Below, in pieces: positions 5,485-6,697 of a stretch of DNA of 6,697 nt. The stretch lies in the NCBI GenBank assembly GCA_016296675.1, contig JAEDIV010000140.1, forward strand, positions 1 through 6,697. The letters are read 5' to 3'. The stretch comes from Clostridia bacterium (GTDB lineage: Bacteria; Bacillota; Clostridia; Christensenellales; Aristaeellaceae). The notes beneath the pieces were generated by a model that worked only from the letters and a program-made list of their open reading frames with translations, was not told the origin of the DNA and ran no database searches. Both the position numbers and the translations under genes were made by a program. Position 1 is the first letter of the stretch. Each line of letters begins with the position of its first letter.

Positions 5485-6249
5485 ATGGACAAAATCAAAG
5501 CGTTTTTTTCGCGCATCGGCATGGATGAAAACACAAGTATTCACCTGAATCCCGTTTTTCTGGGTCGCGTTCAGACGGCGTGCGTTACGTCCATTGCGTA
5601 TGAGAACCTGGATATTCTTTTGGGAAAGCCTTTGTCGCTTGACGAGGATGCGCTTTTTGAAAAGATTGTAATAAACAGGCGCGGCGGATATTGCTTTGAA
5701 CTGAATGGCCTTTTGTCCTCCATGCTTTCCAGGATGGGCTTTTCGGTTTCGGAACGGTTTGCGCGTTTTCTGCGCGGTGAAAGGGAAATCCCGATGCGCA
5801 GGCATCGCGTGGCCGTCGTCACTCTCGAAGACGGCGATTATTTCATGGATATCGGCGTAGGCCAGGTTGCGCCGAGATTGCCCATCAAAATGGAGGAGCA
5901 CCTCGTTCAGACGCAAAACGGCGAAACCTATCGCTTTGAAAGGGATGCGCGGCACGGCTGGGTGCTGTGGGAGCTTCATCACGGCGCGTGGCGCGAATAC
6001 CTCGCCATTCCGAATGATATCGCCTATCCTGTTGATTTTCTTCAGCCGTCGTTTTTCTGCGAAAAGCATCCGGATTCCGTGTTCAACAAGCAAAGAATGA
6101 TCGCCGTCAAAACGCCTTCCGGGCGCAAAACTGTGGACGGAAACACATACAAGGTGTTTGACGGCGAAACGCTGATAGAAATCAAAGAAAACCTGAGGGA
6201 TGAAGAAATAACAGAAATATTGAAAAACGAATTTTTCCTGAATGTATGA
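5485..6249 (+). CDS. Arylamine N-acetyltransferase
   Basis: A 254-residue NAT-family enzyme (PF00797) that transfers an acetyl or other acyl group from CoA to arylamines, hydrazines or hydroxylamines through a Cys-His-Asp triad. Seen directly: Cys70 in NRRGGYCFELN, His107 in PMRRHRVAV and Asp122 in YFMDIGVGQ, spaced as in characterised bacterial NATs (for example Cys69-His107-Asp122 of the Salmonella enzyme). The N-terminal segment with YENLDILLG (39-47) is also typical, and the length is slightly short of the usual 260-280. Cytoplasmic, no signal peptide. ATG 5485 has GAAAGGA (5467-5473) 11 bases upstream. It follows the transpeptidase by 47 bases without a terminator, so it is probably cotranscribed. 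In gut bacteria such enzymes can acetylate aromatic amine drugs, but the native substrate here is unknown. Confidence 0.92.
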   Translation: MDKIKAFFSRIGMDENTSIHLNPVFLGRVQTACVTSIAYENLDILLGKPLSLDEDALFEKIVINRRGGYCFELNGLLSSMLSRMGFSVSERFARFLRGEREIPMRRHRVAVVTLEDGDYFMDIGVGQVAPRLPIKMEEHLVQTQNGETYRFERDARHGWVLWELHHGAWREYLAIPNDIAYPVDFLQPSFFCEKHPDSVFNKQRMIAVKTPSGRKTVDGNTYKVFDGETLIEIKENLRDEEITEILKNEFFLNV

Positions 6250-6298
6250 AAAACGTCGTCCGATCCGCAGAACAAGCGAAATCGGACGACGTTTTTTT
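6249..6298. terminator. Bidirectional intrinsic terminator between convergent genes
   Basis: AAAAACGTCGTCCGAT (6249-6264) and ATCGGACGACGTTTTT (6281-6296) are perfect 16-base complements around a 16-base loop. Seven T follow the stem on the plus strand (6292-6298) and five T on the minus strand. It overlaps the final base of the acetyltransferase stop codon and can end transcription from both sides. Confidence 0.9.
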
Positions 6299-6325
6299 CG
6301 TACAACCGGAGGGTAAGGGAGAAGA

Positions 6326-6349
6326 TGGGATGATGCACGCATCGTCCCA
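6326..6349. other. Small hairpin downstream of the permease stop
   Basis: TGGGATGAT (6326-6334) pairs with ATCGTCCCA (6341-6349) with one T-G pair, loop GCACGC. It lies just after the stop of the minus-strand permease. No clear T run follows on either strand (the minus strand continues TCTTCTCCC), so it may be only an mRNA 3'-end stem, with the larger hairpin at 6249-6298 doing the termination. Confidence 0.35.
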
Positions 6350-6357
6350 CGCCCGAA

Positions 6358-6697
6358 TTACATCACGATCGCCAGAATCGCAAACAGCGCAAGGCTTACA
6401 AGCGTGAGTGCGGAGAGGGTTGATGAGATATCCGCGCGCTCGGATTCAACGTCGGCAAAAACGGGAAGCACATAGGGCGGCGGGAGCACGAACATCAGGA
6501 TGAGCGCGCCGGTGTGCATCATGCCGCCCAGAATAAAGCGGTCGATCAGATATGCTGCGCCAAGGAGAACGGTGCAAACGGCAAGACGTAGAAGAATGAG
6601 GGATCCTACCTTTTTAAACTGCATTTTGCCCGGATCCAGATCATAGCCGATGCCAAGGAGAATAAGAACGCTGGTGGGCGCAGAGATGAAGTCTGTG
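6358..6697 (-). CDS. AEC-family (auxin efflux carrier-like) permease, C-terminal part
   Basis: The minus-strand frame is open from the right window edge to TAA at 6360-6358, giving the last 112 residues of a longer protein; an internal Met at 6624-6622 is not the start, because the frame continues upstream with TDFISAPTSVLILLGIGYDL. The sequence alternates hydrophobic helices with short loops: APTSVLILLGIG, VGSLILLRLAVCTVLLGAAY, GALILMFVLPPPYVLPVF and a final STLSALTLVSLALFAILAIVM. The R in a membrane helix after a Lys-rich loop, a Pro-rich helix break (VLPPPYVLPVF) and a hydrophobic terminus ending at the membrane fit the C-terminal half of AEC carriers (PF03547), which have ten helices and move organic acids such as malate or malonate, or auxin in plants. 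Substrate unknown. Transcribed towards the acetyltransferase; promoter and N-terminus are outside the window. Confidence 0.75.
   Translation of the reverse strand, partial: TDFISAPTSVLILLGIGYDLDPGKMQFKKVGSLILLRLAVCTVLLGAAYLIDRFILGGMMHTGALILMFVLPPPYVLPVFADVESERADISSTLSALTLVSLALFAILAIVM

Noticed and set aside
5383..6342. Long minus-strand open frame (319 codons) across the acetyltransferase
   Set aside because: It is antisense to a gene with a complete Cys-His-Asp triad, has no family resemblance, and runs through the bidirectional terminator; a codon-bias shadow.

Overview
The window looks like chromosomal DNA of a Clostridia-type Bacillota, probably a gut or other anaerobic lineage. The reasons are purine-rich Shine-Dalgarno sites (a perfect AAGGAGG before one gene), tight gene packing, strong U-tailed intrinsic terminators, a YkuD L,D-transpeptidase with repeated wall-binding domains, and UroD-superfamily and AEC-transporter genes at moderate GC. 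The taxonomic call is inference; no marker gene is present.

Layout. Bases 1-82 are the right-hand part of a composite hairpin repeat. Three plus-strand genes follow as one tight operon (113-3405): a cytoplasmic serine beta-lactamase/EstB-type esterase, a GH42-like TIM-barrel protein that keeps a zinc-type cysteine set but not the usual catalytic Asn-Glu, and a UroD-superfamily protein overlapping it by 8 bases. A second, complete copy of the composite repeat (3421-3523) closes the operon. Immediately after it lies the C-terminal ~155 codons of a short-chain dehydrogenase (to 4001) with no start and no Rossmann N-terminus: a 5'-truncated gene, ended by a 17-bp-stem terminator. A clear extended -10 promoter (4088-4116) then drives an exported L,D-transpeptidase (4151-5437) and, 47 bases later, an arylamine N-acetyltransferase (5485-6249). 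A perfect 16-bp bidirectional terminator separates these from a convergent AEC-family permease on the minus strand, of which only the last 112 codons are inside the window.

How the parts work together. The first operon reads as an intracellular catabolic set (ester or amide hydrolase, sugar-hydrolase-like barrel, possible methyl-transfer enzyme), substrate unknown. The second unit pairs peptidoglycan cross-linking with an acyl-CoA-dependent acetyltransferase, with no obvious shared pathway.

The most unusual thing is the pair of composite repeats. Each has constant hairpin modules followed by a 22-base slot that folds into an unrelated stem in each copy and ends in TTTT. They bracket the esterase operon as direct repeats, and the dehydrogenase is broken exactly at the outer edge of the second. 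Either this is a repeat-mediated rearrangement or cassette, or an assembly join through a repeated element. Sequence left of the window would help tell these apart.
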